From positions 1 to 36,093 of the forward strand of contig JADJPJ010000036.1 in the NCBI GenBank assembly GCA_016713325.1: DNA of 36,093 nucleotides, read 5' to 3'. A program made the position numbers and the translations under genes. The stretch is from Candidatus Flexifilum affinis. Lineage in GTDB: Bacteria > Chloroflexota > Anaerolineae > Aggregatilineales > Phototrophicaceae. Below, piece after piece: positions 1-9,784 of this stretch (the first letter of the stretch is position 1; each line of letters starts with the position of its first letter). The notes below the pieces were generated by a model. The model had not been told where the DNA came from. It ran no database searches and saw only the letters and a program-made list of their open reading frames with translations.

Positions 1-73
1 CAAGCATGCCGCCCCTGCGAGAGACTGTTTCCAAATGGATGAATTCTCACCTGCCGTGTCGCGGCTCTCCTCA

Positions 74-635
74 TCATCTGGGCGGATACTGGCCCCGCCA
101 TCCTGCATGTCGTCGGAGCAGCACTCGTCGACCTGCGCAGCCCAGCATCTCGAGGTGCGCAGGCGCATCTCCGGCGTCTATCTCCACCAACGGAGACAGA
201 CCTGGGCACGTCGTGCTGGCCTTGCCCCCCAGCAGGGCAATCGACTTACCGATGGTTGCCGTCCACCTTGAATAAGCCATCCGCACCCGTTGCCGCTCGA
301 CCGGGGCGGCTCCTGCGTGCCCGACGGCGGCGGCGTAGACCGTACTCCAGCGATCGCGCAGGTGGCCTTCGGCGCGGCAGAAAGGAGTCAGGCCCGAAGT
401 CATCAACGCGCCGAAACCTTCACCGCAGATCTTGCTGACGTCCACCTGCTGGACGCCCGGGATCAGGTGGCGGCTGGTCAGATGCAGCCGCTGCCGGATC
501 TGGTCGAAGCTTTACAGACGGGCGATCGTCGGCGGAAGAACCCGGCGGAAGATGGATTGAAGGAAGTTAAAAGACGAGGCGCGCTCCAACTTCTTTTCCC
601 TCACGGCGCACGTAACGTTTGTCGTTGAAGTCCAT
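74..635 (-). pseudogene. ParB-like nuclease-fold domain protein, frameshifted
   Basis: Stitched from at least three frames on the minus strand. The ATG at 635 follows a GGAAAGG-type ribosome binding site and begins MDFNDKRYVRREGKEV. After a frameshift near 565 the reading continues FNFLQSIFRR, then FDQIRQRLHL, GVQQVDVSKICG and LRDRWSTVYAAA. Another shift near 270 restores KVDGNHR followed by SIALLGG. The FDEVR-like segment, the GVQ-VPV-KI segment, the RDRW segment and a DGNHR box, in this order, are the hallmark of the ParB-like N-terminal domain that I associate with DUF4032-type proteins of Chloroflexota and Actinobacteria. Its biochemical role is not established. The acidic C-terminus becomes hard to follow below about 130 and may run off the window. 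Motifs are intact, so sequencing indels are likelier than decay. Family call is moderately sure; function is unknown. Confidence 0.6.
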
Positions 636-834
636 AGTAACGCGCTTATCCTTTCCGGACGCGGGGCCTCCAGCTTGAAACCTGGCGCTGTCGGATAAAC
701 GGGATGCAGGTCATGGGGTGGACGTTAGAAAGCGAAGGCGGGACATGGTGGAAAACGAATGGATTCTATAAGCGGGCGGCGGCGATCGGCGGGCGGGCAG
801 ACTGCGCTTCAGCGCGCAGCCAACTCGCCGTGGC

Positions 835-1038
835 TCACGTCGCGTTTCTGTGGGCAGCGGTGCAGGCCTCGTCCAGCGTTTCACGCACGCCATCGCGCAG
901 CGCATGACGCATCTTTTTGCCGGTGTCGGCGAGGGCAAACAGCAGCCACCAGGTACTGGAGCAGTGCGCATAGACAAGGAAACCGAAACCCGGACTTACC
1001 AATTTTGTGATGGTCTGGTCATTCTGGGAGAACAGCAC
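835..1038 (-). CDS. small hypothetical protein, possibly YtxH-like
   Basis: An open frame of 67 codons reads a short hydrophobic stretch (GFGFLVYA, then WWLLFALA) followed by a basic, helical segment TGKKMRHALRDGVRETLDEA. A glycine-rich hydrophobic N-terminus followed by a 'tGKemR..l..gv' helix resembles YtxH-type small membrane-anchored proteins, which are of unknown function. The match is short and the start is uncertain; a frameshift in the hydrophobic part would explain the odd composition there. It lies 200 bp upstream of, and in the same orientation as, the ParB-like gene. I do not claim a function. Confidence 0.3.
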   Translation of the reverse strand: MLFSQNDQTITKLVSPGFGFLVYAHCSSTWWLLFALADTGKKMRHALRDGVRETLDEACTAAHRNAT

Positions 1039-1125
1039 TCGCTAAAGTATACTGGTTTGCTCGTTCCCGCACATCTGCATGGCGGAGTGTCACTGCTGAC
1101 CCTATTTGATCACAGAGCAGAGATT

Positions 1126-1529
1126 ATGCCGCGTCGCGTTGTCGCCACCGATCCTGGCGCTCCCGCGTCCAGGGCCGTATTCGCAGGGCGACATCCCCAC
1201 CTGTAATCTCGTCTTCTACCACTCGGCTTCAGGGCGGCGTCATCCCCAGCGCCAAGACCGTCATCGAGGGCGTGAAGCTGAGACCCGGCAGGTCATGCTG
1301 AAGAACATCAAAGCCATTCTGAAAGGACCGCCGGCACGTCAGATGGACCGCGCGTGGTCAGACGACGTCTCTGCCTGTGCGACATGGCCGATTTCGCGAA
1401 GATGAACGCCATCTACGCCACCCGCTTGCCGACCGACCCGCCGGCGCGACGGCGGTAATTCTGGCGGCGCCGGCGCTCACACTGGGTTGCTGGTAAAGAT
1501 CGAGGCGATCGAGAGGATCGTTGAAATAA
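1126..1529 (+). pseudogene. ridA: RidA family enamine/imine deaminase, frameshifted
   Basis: RidA hydrolyses reactive enamine/imine intermediates released by PLP enzymes such as threonine dehydratase. Stitched frames give MPRRVVATDPGAPA from the ATG at 1126, then GPYSQGDIPT (the family's GPYSQ box), GGVIPSAKTVIEG, ETRQVMLKNIKAIL, CDMADFAKMNAIYA, a PPAR segment that after one more base reads T-A-V (the position of the catalytic arginine), and a final LVKIEAIERI. These occur in the family order over about 130 residues, its usual length. At least four single-base shifts are needed. The stop is uncertain; TAA at 1527-1529 is the nearest sensible one. Family identification is firm, and the intactness of the gene in the organism is open. 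Confidence 0.75.
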
Positions 1530-2155
1530 ACCTGCTGGCCCCCTCTCCGTCCGGAGAGGGCCTGCGACAGGGCGATCAGAGAACACGATTGATCAGGGCC
1601 AGCGGGCGGATGGATGGCGGTTCATAGAGACGGGCAAGAGTCAGCCTCAACCTCACCCTGGCCCCTCTCCCCACGCAAGCGGGAGGGGAACCAGCTGCCA
1701 GATGGATGAGGACGGGGCATACCTCGTCCCCATCATTACCAAGATAAAGGGTTGCAGGGAGGCACCAGGGGCTGTAGGGACGCGCAACGGCGCGTCCGCC
1801 GACAAGCCCACTGAAGGGCTCCCCTAACACCTACGTTCCTGGTCCGCTAGTGGACCTGTCTTTCAGGTAGCCGGGTGTTTTAACGCCGGCGGACAACTGC
1901 GACAATCGATATTCTGAAATATGTGTCCCGATCAGTCGCTAACGGTGCTATGGGACGGGCATGCCTCGTCCGTAGCGGATAGCATAAAGAATGGGCAGGA
2001 TACCGTCCCTACGCCCGTGGGAACACGATTGATCGTGCCCGCGCCGGCGGATGAATGAGGACGAGGCATGCCTCGTCCGTTCGAAAATGGAAGGATTGCC
2101 CTGCCCACGGATGCGTCAGCAGGTCGTTGGATTTCAGGTATGGAGCTTCACCGTT
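1530..2155. repeat. 626-bp gap filled with short palindromic repeats
   Basis: No gene is visible here. The gap contains a CCCTCTCC/GGAGAGGG inverted repeat (1541-1560), an arm of the CTCTCCC-CGCAAGCGGG family (1662-1699), and several variable-core palindromes: 1711-1730, 1774-1798 (GTAGGGACGCGC core), 1953-1971 and 2059-2078 (GAGGCATGCCTC core). It also holds two direct copies of a segment starting GAACACGATTGATC (1581-1617 and 2021-2057), and TACCAAGATAAAGG (1737-1750), which recurs at 11106. Confidence 0.7.
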
Positions 2156-3523
2156 ATGGCACGTAAACCCTTAGTGGCGCTCGTCGGACGGCCCAACATA
2201 GGCAAGCACGCTCTTCAGCCGGCTGGTTGAGCGACGCATGGCCGTCCACCGACCCGACCCCCGGCACCACCCGCGATCGGCTCGGCGGCGTTTTCGACTG
2301 GCACGGCCTGCTCTTACGTGGTGGACACCGGCGGCATCGAGATCACCAGCCGAGGCACGCAACCCAAGCGCCCCTGTCCGGGCAGCATCAAGTTTGTCCC
2401 GCAGATTAAGGCCCGGGCGCTGATCGCGGTGCAGGACGCCGACATCATCGTCCTGGTGGTGGATGGCGCGAGACGGTATCCACCGCCGCCGACGAAGATC
2501 GCCGAAAGTGCGGCGCACCAGAAGCCGGTGCCGATCGCCGCCAACAAAGCCGACCACGTCGGACATTTCAAGATGGCGGTGGAGTTCTACGGCCTGGGCT
2601 GGGCGACGTCTACCTGAGCGCCATCCACGGCCTGGGCGTGGGCGACCTGCTAAACGGCGTGTTAACACCGCCCGTGGATCTTTCCGGAACTAGTCGACAT
2701 GCCGGACAACGATGCCGAACCGGAAGATACGCACCTGCATATCGCCATCGGGTCGGCCTAGTGATCGGCGAGCAGTCTGACCAACCGCCTGCTCGGCGAG
2801 GACCGGACGATCATCAGTCCGGTGTCCGGCACGACGCGCGACGCCATCGACACCGACACCACCTACCACGGCGAGATGATCACCCTGATCGGCGGCGGGC
2901 ATCCGGCGGCGCGGCAAGATCGAGCCGGGGGTCGGGAAGTACAGCGTGCTGCGGGCGATGAAGGCCATCGACCGCTGCGACGTCAGCCACTGCGATCGAC
3001 GCCATTGAAGGATCACCGACCAGGATGCCCACATCGCCGGCTACCATCATGGAAAGCCGGCAAGAGCGTGGTGCTGATCGTCAACAAGTGGGATGGTCGA
3101 AAGGACAATACCGCACACCGCCTTCGGCGGGCGCTGCGCGAACGGTTTGACTTCCTGCCCGACCCGCCGATGATCTTCATCAGCGCGCTCACCGGGAAGC
3201 GATCCACGGGTGCTGGAGACGGCGCGGCAGGTTTACGAGGGCGTTACGCCCGTATCTCGACGGCCGACATCAACCGTCTGCTGCGGGCCGCCATGCAGAA
3301 GCTTACCGCCGCCCGCACGACGCGGACAGTGCAGCTCCAGGATCTACTACCGGGTCACAGGTACAGGTGGCGCCCGCCGCTGTTCCTGTTCTTCGTCAAC
3401 GCGACCCGATGATGGTGCGTTTCACCCACCGGCGCGCTATCAGGAAAATCGGATCCGCGCCGATCCCCACTCACCGGCACGCCGATCCGGATGAGCTTCC
3501 GCCAGCGGGGGCGGGCAGACTAA
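2156..3523 (+). pseudogene. der: Ribosome-assembly GTPase Der (EngA), heavily frameshifted
   Basis: Der is a double-GTPase needed for 50S ribosome maturation. From the ATG at 2156 the stitched protein reads MARKPLVALVGRPNIGK (first P-loop), TPGTTRDRLGG (switch I), VVDTGGIEI (G3), AANKADH (G4), LSAIHGLGVGDLL (G5). The second domain has SGTTRDAIDTD, GGGKIEPGVEKYS-like residues, VVLIVNKWDG (second G4) and IFISALTGKR (second G5). The C-terminal KH-like domain ends with PIRMSFRQRGRAD before TAA at 3521-3523. About 450 residues, normal for Der. More than ten frame changes are needed, one of the most damaged genes here, yet every G motif is recognisable. A real loss of an essential gene is improbable, so I read this as poor sequence quality. 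Confidence 0.85.
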
Positions 3524-4087
3524 CCAGCAGCGTCAGGCGCCGCTCCATCGCGAGGTTGTGGGCGTCGGATTACGCGAATGCGTCCACGCCTCGCCGGACG
3601 CCGTAGAGGCGCTCAGTTACCCGGCGCCGCCCGGCATCGCGGCATTGAAAAGGACGTAGTGCCCGGCGTGTCACCGTTACGCCACGTTTTCCGGGAGCAC
3701 ACACGGGTGCGCCCCGACAATAACCCTGTTTTGTACACAGGCGCGGGGCTGCCCCAGTATCCGCCCAGAGGCTACCGTAGGGGTGTTTCTCGATCTCCCC
3801 GTTATGACCTCTCCCCCGTTCCCTCCCCCCGCTTGCTGGGAGAGGGACCAGGGAGGAGTGAATCCGCGCTGAGTAATGCCTGTGGGCTACCCAAGAAGAG
3901 TCTGTTGAAAAAGGGGTAGTGCTCCTGAAACTACGCCGATGCGCCGCCGGAGAATAGAATACTCCGGCTACCTTCAAAGACGCGAGAAACCGACTGAAGT
4001 CAGTTGCGGCAGGAAGCGCTCTGTATCCCTTGAATTCCCGCTGGAGGAACCCTCTGAAGAGGTTTCCCGACTGCCAGTTCGTGGTAG

Positions 4088-4121
4088 CCCGACGTTTGCG
4101 CGGTTTTGCGCCAACGTCGGG
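4088..4121. other. 14-bp stem hairpin
   Basis: CCCGACGTTTGCGC (4088-4101) pairs with GCGCCAACGTCGGG (4108-4121) across a GGTTTT loop, with one T/C mismatch in the stem. It is not followed by a T tract on either strand, so it is not a clear intrinsic terminator. It lies about 300 bp before the antiporter gene. Confidence 0.6.
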
Positions 4122-4379
4122 AGGGCTCCTCGTTCGCTGCCTATTGGCTCTCTCTATGCCGCGCGAGCCGGTACCATCTTTTCCCACGTGTTTTCCCTTT
4201 TCCACCAAGATCCGGTATCCGCCCGCAGTAAATTTCGTCAGAACTCTTCTCCGGGCCCTTCCCGGGAAAATGTCGCGCACGGGCAGGCTGGAAAAAGCCG
4301 GGCAATACCTCGCCGCCTTCCAGCACGCCGGTGATGTGCCAGTGGGCCGATAAGGCTTTTTAATCCGTCTCGAACGGGG

Positions 4380-4385
4380 TATACT
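4380..4385 (+). promoter_or_regulatory. Candidate -10 box for the antiporter gene
   Basis: TATACT lies 48 bp before the ATG at 4434, in a locally AT-richer stretch that also has a T run (4357-4361) in the -35 area. The -35 hexamer is not canonical. Confidence 0.3.
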
Positions 4386-4433
4386 CACGAAACGGTGCCG
4401 GCCCCACGCTAAACTCTGCCGCGCACCGAGAGG

Positions 4434-5711
4434 ATGGTCACGGAACATAACCCGGCCCTGGCCCTGTTCCACAGCGCTGGGGATTGTCATCACGAGCGCG
4501 CGCATCGCGGGCGGTCTGGCACGGCAGTTCCGTCAGCCCGCGCGTCCTCGGCGAACTGCTCGTCGGCGTCATCCTCGGCCCCACATTGCTCGATCTCCTG
4601 CATTTCTTCCGCCCTGGGACTGGACCCAGGGCCGCGTGTCCCGAGACCGTCAGCGAGCTGGCCCGGCTCGGCGTGCTACTGCTGATGTTCGAAATCCCGG
4701 GCTGGACGTGCATATCGCGGAACTGATGAAGGTCGGCAAAGATCGCGCTGTTCGCCGGCTTGGGTGGCGCGCTGCTGCCGGTGATCATGGTCTACCCGAT
4801 CGTGCGCCTCACCGGCATAGGCTGGGAGGCCGCGCTCTTCACCGGCGTCATTCTGGCGCCACCTCGTCTCCCTCATCGTTTCCGCCCAGGTGCTGCTGGA
4901 ACTGGACGTTCTGCAAACGAAAGGGCAACGCGCTGCCTCGCCGCCGCGCTGATCGACGACGTGGTGGCCATCCTGCTGGTCTCCGTACCGTCGCGATCAC
5001 CAGTCCGAGGAAGAAGGCGGGCTCGACGCCGGGGTCCTGCTGAGGATCATCCGGGCGCATGGCGCTGTATTTCATCGGCGCGTTCCTGATCCGCCTGGTT
5101 TCCCGATCCCCGTCTCATCAACTGGTTGCAAACCCAGCCGGCGATCGCGCATTCCTACGGCATCGGCCATCGCCAGGTGCTTTGGCCCTGCTGTTCGGCT
5201 GGTCTCGGCCGAGGCGTGGGGTGGTGGTGGCCATCGGCGGGGCGTTCATCGTCGCGCCGGTCTGAGGCCGCGCCAGAGGCCGTCAAACACGATCGACATC
5301 GCCACCTCCAACATCGCCTACACCCTGCTCAGCCCGATCTTCTTCGTGGTGTAAGTTTGGAGATCGATCTTCGTCTACTCCCCCTGAGCGTTCTGCCGCT
5401 CGCCGCCGTCCTGCTGGTGCTGGCCGCTTTGCCTCAAAGCTGATCGGTTGCGGCGCCGGCGCTCTCCTGGGCGGCTTCAACCGTCAAAGTCGCTGCGCCT
5501 GGGGATCTGCATGGTGTCACGCAGCGAAATGGGCCTGATCATCGCCTCGCTAGGAGCGTCGAGCGGCGTATTCCGCTCGGCGCGATGGATGGTACGGGGG
5601 GCTGTATTTCTGGCCGATCTGATTTCGACAACGGTGATTACACCGCCGCTGGTACGGCGCGTGTTCCAGAGTCATCCGGACAAAACAAGAGGGCGCTTTG
5701 TGCAGTCCTAA
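4434..5711 (+). pseudogene. Monovalent cation:proton antiporter (CPA2/Kef-like), frameshifted
   Basis: An integral membrane protein that would exchange Na+ or K+ for protons. The stitched protein begins MVTEHNPALALF-ALGIVITSARIAGGLARQF, then RVLGELLVGVILGPTLL, the usual N-terminal signature of CPA2 antiporters. Further helices follow: LGVLLLMFE, a GLDVHIAELMKVG segment, LLPVIMVYPIVRLTG, and a half-helix near VSLIVSAQVLLELDVLQT that is the family's unwound ion-binding region. A later LLPLSVLPLAAVLLVLAAL helix precedes LGICMVSRSEMGLIIASLG and STTVITPPLVRRVF at the end. About 425 residues, matching the transport domain alone, with no RCK domain. Roughly eight frame changes are needed. The next gene encodes a P-II-like protein that overlaps its end and may regulate it. 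Family call is firm; ion specificity cannot be told. Confidence 0.78.
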
Positions 5712-6065
5712 AACTGGTCGTCCTGATCACGTCTCCTGGCGGAGGAAGCGTACCGCGTCCGGGATGCCTGGCAGAAAGCGGGCGCGCCCGGCGTCACCTT
5801 CCTGGAAGGGTTCGGCCTGGGGATCTTCAGCGCGTCGGACGCAACGTCGAAGTGCTGCCCGGCAGCTGTCGATACGCCATCTTGCGCGACAACCGCGAGA
5901 CCAGCATGGTGCTGCTCTCTCTGCTCCACGACGACGCTCCTGGTCAGTCGCTCTGGACGCCGCGCAGGATATTCTCGGCGATATGCGGGCCCAACGCCGG
6001 GGTGGTGTTCGTCATCGATATCGAGCGGGCCATTGGCATTTCGCCACCACGGGGTCGACCGGTAA
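5700..6065 (+). pseudogene. P-II-like signalling protein, frameshifted
   Basis: The stitched frame reads VLKLVVLIT, LAEEAYRVRDAWQKAGAPG, VTFLEGFGLGIF, then a divergent middle, METSMVLLSLLHDD-like residues, LLDAAQDILGDM and VVFVIDIERAIGI. The order β-strand, 'aw.kaGv.GvT.lEs.Gl', 't..svv.dE', 'll.a.e.vlgdl' and 'gv.FvlpV.r..Gl' is that of the short (about 110-residue) trimeric P-II-like proteins common in Chloroflexota, which resemble GlnB without its T-loop tyrosine. The start is obscure because the first codons overlap the antiporter stop; two or three frameshifts follow. Its place directly behind a transporter suggests nucleotide-dependent control of that transporter, as SbtB does for SbtA; that role is inference. 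Confidence 0.62.
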
Positions 6066-6098
6066 ACCGCCCCATCGGTCAGTTCCTGGCGGGCGTCG

Positions 6099-6619
6099 TC
6101 AAAACCCCTCCGGCACCTTCTCCCCGGCGCGGATGGCCACGTTCAGCCGGTTTTCCAGCGGCTTTTGACGAGCGGGCGAAAAGCTCCAGCCGAGGCCATA
6201 GGCCAGATATGGGTTGTAAGGCCAGGTTGAAGTTCGCTTCGAAGCGCGCGGTCCGGCGTCTCGTCGGTGCTCCGGCTCCAGATAGCGCCCGCCGCCGTAA
6301 ATCTCCTCAGCAGTGTCGGTGAAGGGCAGAAAGAAGCCGTGCGGCGTCTGGTAGATGGTCAGCGCCTCCTGCGCCGTCCACCTGGAACGCGACCCGTGCG
6401 TCGCGCTGATAGTGACGCAGCTCACCGCTGGTCGTCTGTACGGTGATGGTCTCGCCCGCCAGACGTTCGCCTTCCAACTCCAGATCGAGCGCCGCGTTGA
6501 GGTCAGGTGGAAGATCCCCTGAAAGCGCTCCTGCTGCTCTGGCGTGAGCGGCGACTGCGGCCTGGTCTTGAAGAACTGGTCCTTCTGTCGGCGGAAGGCG
6601 ACAGATCGCGATCGTTCAT
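6099..6619 (-). pseudogene. DUF1684 family protein, frameshifted
   Basis: The minus-strand ATG at 6619 follows GAGGAGAAATCTGCC, a good ribosome binding site. Stitched residues run RRQKDQFFKTRPQSPLTPEQ, a short variable part, YQRDARVAFQVDG-like residues, LTIYQTPHGFFLPFTD, EEIYGGGRYLEPE, then after a shift a YNPYLAYG segment, and the end PLENRLNVAIRAGEKVPEGF. The 'lp..d.tsg.etYggGRyld' box, the 'FN.aYNPyCay' box and the 'C..PP.eNrL.vaI.AGEk' end define DUF1684, whose function is unknown. The usual cysteine in 'YNPYCAY' appears as leucine, and the 'CPLPPxEN' part is altered; either may be sequencing error. About 170 residues, the family norm. Confidence 0.75.
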
Positions 6620-6774
6620 GGCAGATTTCTCCTCGGCGTGCCTCTTCATCGGAAGATCGACGTCAGCCTGTGCATCAGCCGGCACAGACAACTCTCTACC
6701 AAACATTAGCCTATCGGATCATCATACATTGGGTCCATTAGAAGCGCGTGACTATCGCTGCTAGAGCCTCTCTC

Positions 6775-6780
6775 TATACT
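6775..6780 (+). promoter_or_regulatory. Candidate -10 box for the decarboxylase gene
   Basis: TATACT sits 49 bp before the ATG at 6830 in the divergent region between the DUF1684 gene and the decarboxylase. No convincing -35 hexamer is present. Confidence 0.3.
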
Positions 6781-6829
6781 CACTGCACTCCTGGGCACTC
6801 CTGGACGCCATGAGGGTGAGGACTCTTCC

Positions 6830-8243
6830 ATGATAGACCTGACGCCCGAAGAATTTCGTCGGCTGGGATATCTGGCCATCGACCTGATCGCCGAGCGCAT
6901 GCCCGTCGGTCAGTCCGATCAGCCGGTGCGCCACCGGTTCCGCCAGAACTGCGCGACGTGCTCTGCCTGCGCCGGGAAAACCACAACCGACCCCGAGACG
7001 CTGATCCGGCGGGTCGCGACGGAAGAATCATGCCGTATCCGATGGGCAATGCCAACCCGCGCTTTCTGGCCTGGGTGAATTCCCCGCCTGCGCCCTGGGC
7101 GTCCTGGGCGATCTGCTGGCCTCGGCGCTCAATGCCAGCGCGGCCGGCGGCGATCACGCCGCGACGTACGTCGAGCATGGCGTGCTGAACTGGATCAGGT
7201 CGGTGTTCGGCTTCCCGCAGTCGGCGCGATCCTGACCAGCGGCGGCAGCGTCGCCCCCCCGATCTCCCCCTGGCGGTGATACGGCACGTCAAAGCGGCCG
7301 ACAACATGCGCAAACGGGGATTCAACGGCGAGACCACGATGGCGATCTACACCTCGACGCAGGGCCACTCCTGCATTCAGAAGGCAATCGAACTGCTCGG
7401 CTTTGGCAATGCCTACCTGCGCAAGACCGGTTGATCGCGACCAACGCCATGAACCTCGACGCTGCGCGAGGCCATCAGGACGATCGCGGGCCGGCATGCG
7501 CCGGTGTGCGTGGCGGCCAGCGCGCCGGCACGGTCAACAGCGGCGCCATCGACCCGCTGGGGCCATCGCCGACCTGTGCCAGGACAACGACCTGGCTGGT
7601 TCCACGTCGACGGGGCGTACGGCGGCTTCAACATCTGGCGCTCAGGCCCCGCCGGCACTATACCGGCATCGACCGGGCCGACAGCATCGCCGTCGATCCC
7701 GCACAAGTGGCTCGCGTGCCGGTCCGAATGCGGCTGCGCGCTGGTCCGCGATGCCGACGCCATGCCGCGGGACCTTCGGCCTGATCCACCGCCCTGCGCG
7801 ACGACCGCGTCCTGCCTGGTTCTCCGGTTTGGCGTGCAGCAGACGCGCGGTTTCAAGGCGCTCAAGCTGTGGCTGACTCTCCAGCAGATCCGGCGCGGCG
7901 GGTACTGCGAACTGATCGAGCGCGACATCGCGCTGGCGCGGCTGCTGCACCAAGGTCGAGGCGGCGCCCGACCACGGAGCTGATAGCCGCCGGTCCGCTC
8001 AGCGTGACCTGCTTCCGCCACCGGCGGCCGATGCGCCGGAGATGGACGACGGCGGGGATCGACGTGAACCGGGCCATCCCCGCCTCGTGCAGGAGGGCGG
8101 CGGGACGTTCATCACCGTCACCGAGCTGGACGGCCGGGCGGCGATCCGCGCGCCTGCGTGGTTAACTTCCACACCCAGGAATCCGACCTGGACGCATGCT
8201 GGCGCCGTTCGCGCGGCAGGTGGCGGCCTGGCCGAGGGCGTAG
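6830..8243 (+). pseudogene. PLP-dependent group II decarboxylase (aromatic amino-acid type), frameshifted
   Basis: Would decarboxylate an aromatic or related amino acid in the cytosol. From the ATG at 6830 the protein starts MIDLTPEEFRRLGYLAIDLIAE, typical of this family. Stitched segments follow in family order: ANPRFLAWVNSP, LASALNASAAGGDHAATYVEHGVLNWI, FGFPQSA, LTSGGSVA, YTSTQGHSCIQKAIELLG, VNSGAIDPL, FHVDGAYGGF (PLP-binding Asp) and DSIAVDPHKWL, which carries the lysine that binds PLP. Then LIERDIALARLLH and a C-terminal VVNFHTQESDLDA. About ten frame changes. The C-terminus is judged to end at TAG 8241-8243 after LLAPFARQVAAW. About 470 residues. Substrate cannot be assigned from what is readable. 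Confidence 0.8.
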
Positions 8244-8669
8244 GCAGGCACCCACGCCTTCGGTCGTCATCATCGCCCGCCCGATCGTTCCCGCGCCGCG
8301 CTGGGGTTGAAACCTCGGCACCCCTCGAAAACCGGAACCACTGGAAGGTGAGCAGGCACGGACCCGCAACGACCGGGCGTGTTTTCATCCCCCGGATCGA
8401 GCGCCCCCGCCAACCGGCTTCAGCCGGTTTCACGGGTTTTCTGGGGTAGCCGGACATTTTCAATGTCCGGCGTCCACCACCCCACGACCTTCGTAGGGGC
8501 GGTTCGCGAACCGCCCGTCCACGCCCCCACCCCGCCGGAGGGTATTTTCACGCGGCGGACGAGGCATGCCTCGTCCCTACGACTGGTGTTGTATTGACCG
8601 CCTCCCCTCGTCGCAAAACCGGCGTTCGTGTTACACTGCACCGGTTTGGACGACAGAACAGGGACCATC
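8244..8669. repeat. Gap with compound repeats and two variable-core palindromes
   Basis: 8395-8475 carries, in reverse orientation, the compound repeat GCCGGA-core-TCCGGCT plus GAAACCGGCTGAAGCCGG. Next come a GTAGGGGCGGTTCGCGAACC palindrome (8493-8520), a GCCGGAGGGTATTTTC segment that recurs inverted at 34647, and a GGACGAGGCATGCCTCGTCC palindrome (8557-8576) followed by CTACG. No gene is seen. Confidence 0.7.
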
Positions 8670-9503
8670 ATGAAACTCGGGTATGCGAAGTACAGGGACG
8701 CAAAATCCTCGCGGGGATCGACGGCGACACCATCTATGGGCTGGCCTGCCGGACAGCAACATGGCCAAGGCTGATCCGCCGGGGAATCACCCCCACCCCA
8801 CCTATGGGCGCTTCGCGCGGCAATGTCCGGCTTCGCGCCCCCATTCATCCCGGCAAGATCATCGCCGTCGGCAAGAACTACGCCGAGCACGCCAAAGAGG
8901 TTGGCGGCACCCTGCCCGAACGTCCGCTGCTGTTCGCCAAGCTGTCCAGCGCCGTGATCGGCGATGGCGAGGTGATCACCTGGCGCACCTCGAACACCAC
9001 CGAGGTCGACTGGGAGGTCGAGCTGGGCGTGGTCATCGGCAAGACGGCCAAGGATGTGCCGGAGGACAAAGGCGCTGGACTACGTGTTCGGCTACACCGT
9101 CGCCAATGATGTGTCGGCGCGCGACATCCAGACCCGCATCGACTCTCAGTGGACGCGCGGCAGGGCCTCGATACCTTCTGCCCGCTCGGCCCGTGCATTG
9201 TGACGCGGGACGAGATCGCCGATCCGCAGAATCTGGCTGAAGACGACGGTCAACGGCGAGGTCATGCAGGATGGCCGGACCAACGATATGGTCTTTGGCG
9301 TCAGACAGTTGATCGCCTACATCACGCGCAACATCACCCTGGAACCGGGCGACCTGATCATCACCGGCACGCCGTCGGGCGTGGGCATGGGCATGAATCC
9401 GCCGCGCTTCCTGAAGCAGGGCGACGTCGTGACCGTCAGCGTCGAGGGCGTCGGCGAAATCAGCAATTCCTGCGAAGTGATCGACGATGCGGCCGACTCC
9501 TGA
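8670..9503 (+). pseudogene. Fumarylacetoacetate hydrolase (FAH) family enzyme, frameshifted
   Basis: FAH-fold enzymes cleave or isomerise β-diketo acids with a bound divalent metal. From ATG 8670 the protein reads MKLGY, then EVQGRKILAGIDGDTIYGL, a damaged loop, [36 protein letters not shown], and [13 protein letters not shown], whose two glutamates are metal ligands. After a shift, [18 protein letters not shown] supplies the aspartate ligand. The protein ends with [40 protein letters not shown] and EVIDDA. About 278 residues, close to the 2-hydroxyhepta-2,4-diene-1,7-dioate isomerase/acylpyruvase group. Four or more frameshifts, mostly in the N-terminal third and around 9075-9240. Family firm; substrate unknown. 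Confidence 0.82.
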
Positions 9504-9784
9504 GCGCATCTGACGCGCGGCTAGACAGGGGTTGGACGAAACCGTAAACTGTAAGTTTACAAATATCTGACAACCAGTTAACTGTTGACTCAGGATTAGC
9601 TTATGCCACGGGCTTAAGCTGTGGGCGTGAACATGGCATCACGTTGTGCTGAGTGGGTTGAGGGATGGGTTTCGAGCGGCGTTTTGAGCGACACCGCCGG
9701 ATCGATCCACGTTTGCGTCTATGGCGCCGATGAGCATCCTGCCTGGCCGATTCCCGATGTCCTTCATGTGTGGCAAAACCCAAC
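9504..9784. other. 281-bp gap with a perfect inverted repeat
   Basis: The gap is AT-richer than its surroundings near its start. GTAAACT-GTA-AGTTTAC (9544-9560) is a perfect 7-bp inverted repeat with a 3-base spacer. It lies about 40 bp after the FAH stop and could be a weak terminator or an operator for the protease gene. The rest shows open frames in several registers but nothing I can assign. Confidence 0.5.

Larger units (their letters stand above)
3524..4433. other. 910-bp gap with repeats and a strong hairpin; no gene recognised
   Basis: The first 170 bases have an open plus-frame ending LSYPAPPGIAALKRT and a stop, which I cannot assign. A reversed arm of the CTCTCCC/GCTTGC repeat lies at 3806-3852, and a copy of the GCCGGA-AGAATA compound repeat at 3949-4015. 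A long hairpin occupies 4088-4121. On the minus strand 4265-4330 reads HITGVLEGGEVLPGF and in a neighbouring frame LPVRDIF, which faintly recalls the end of Uma2-type proteins but is too short to call. A long minus-strand open frame (3570-4505) looks like chance coding of repeat DNA. Confidence 0.5.

Noticed and set aside
1530..2155. Possible CRISPR array because of many short repeats
   Set aside because: The repeats are palindromes of differing sequence at irregular spacing, without equal-length spacers, and no cas gene is present.
4265..4330. Possible remnant of an Uma2-type protein on the minus strand
   Set aside because: Only about 20 residues (GEVLPGF and LPVRDIF in two frames) look similar, with nothing convincing upstream; too little to annotate.
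3570..4505. Minus-strand open frame of 311 codons
   Set aside because: It runs through palindromic repeats and a hairpin, has an Arg/Pro-rich composition typical of chance frames in GC-rich DNA, shows no known motif, and overlaps the start of the antiporter.
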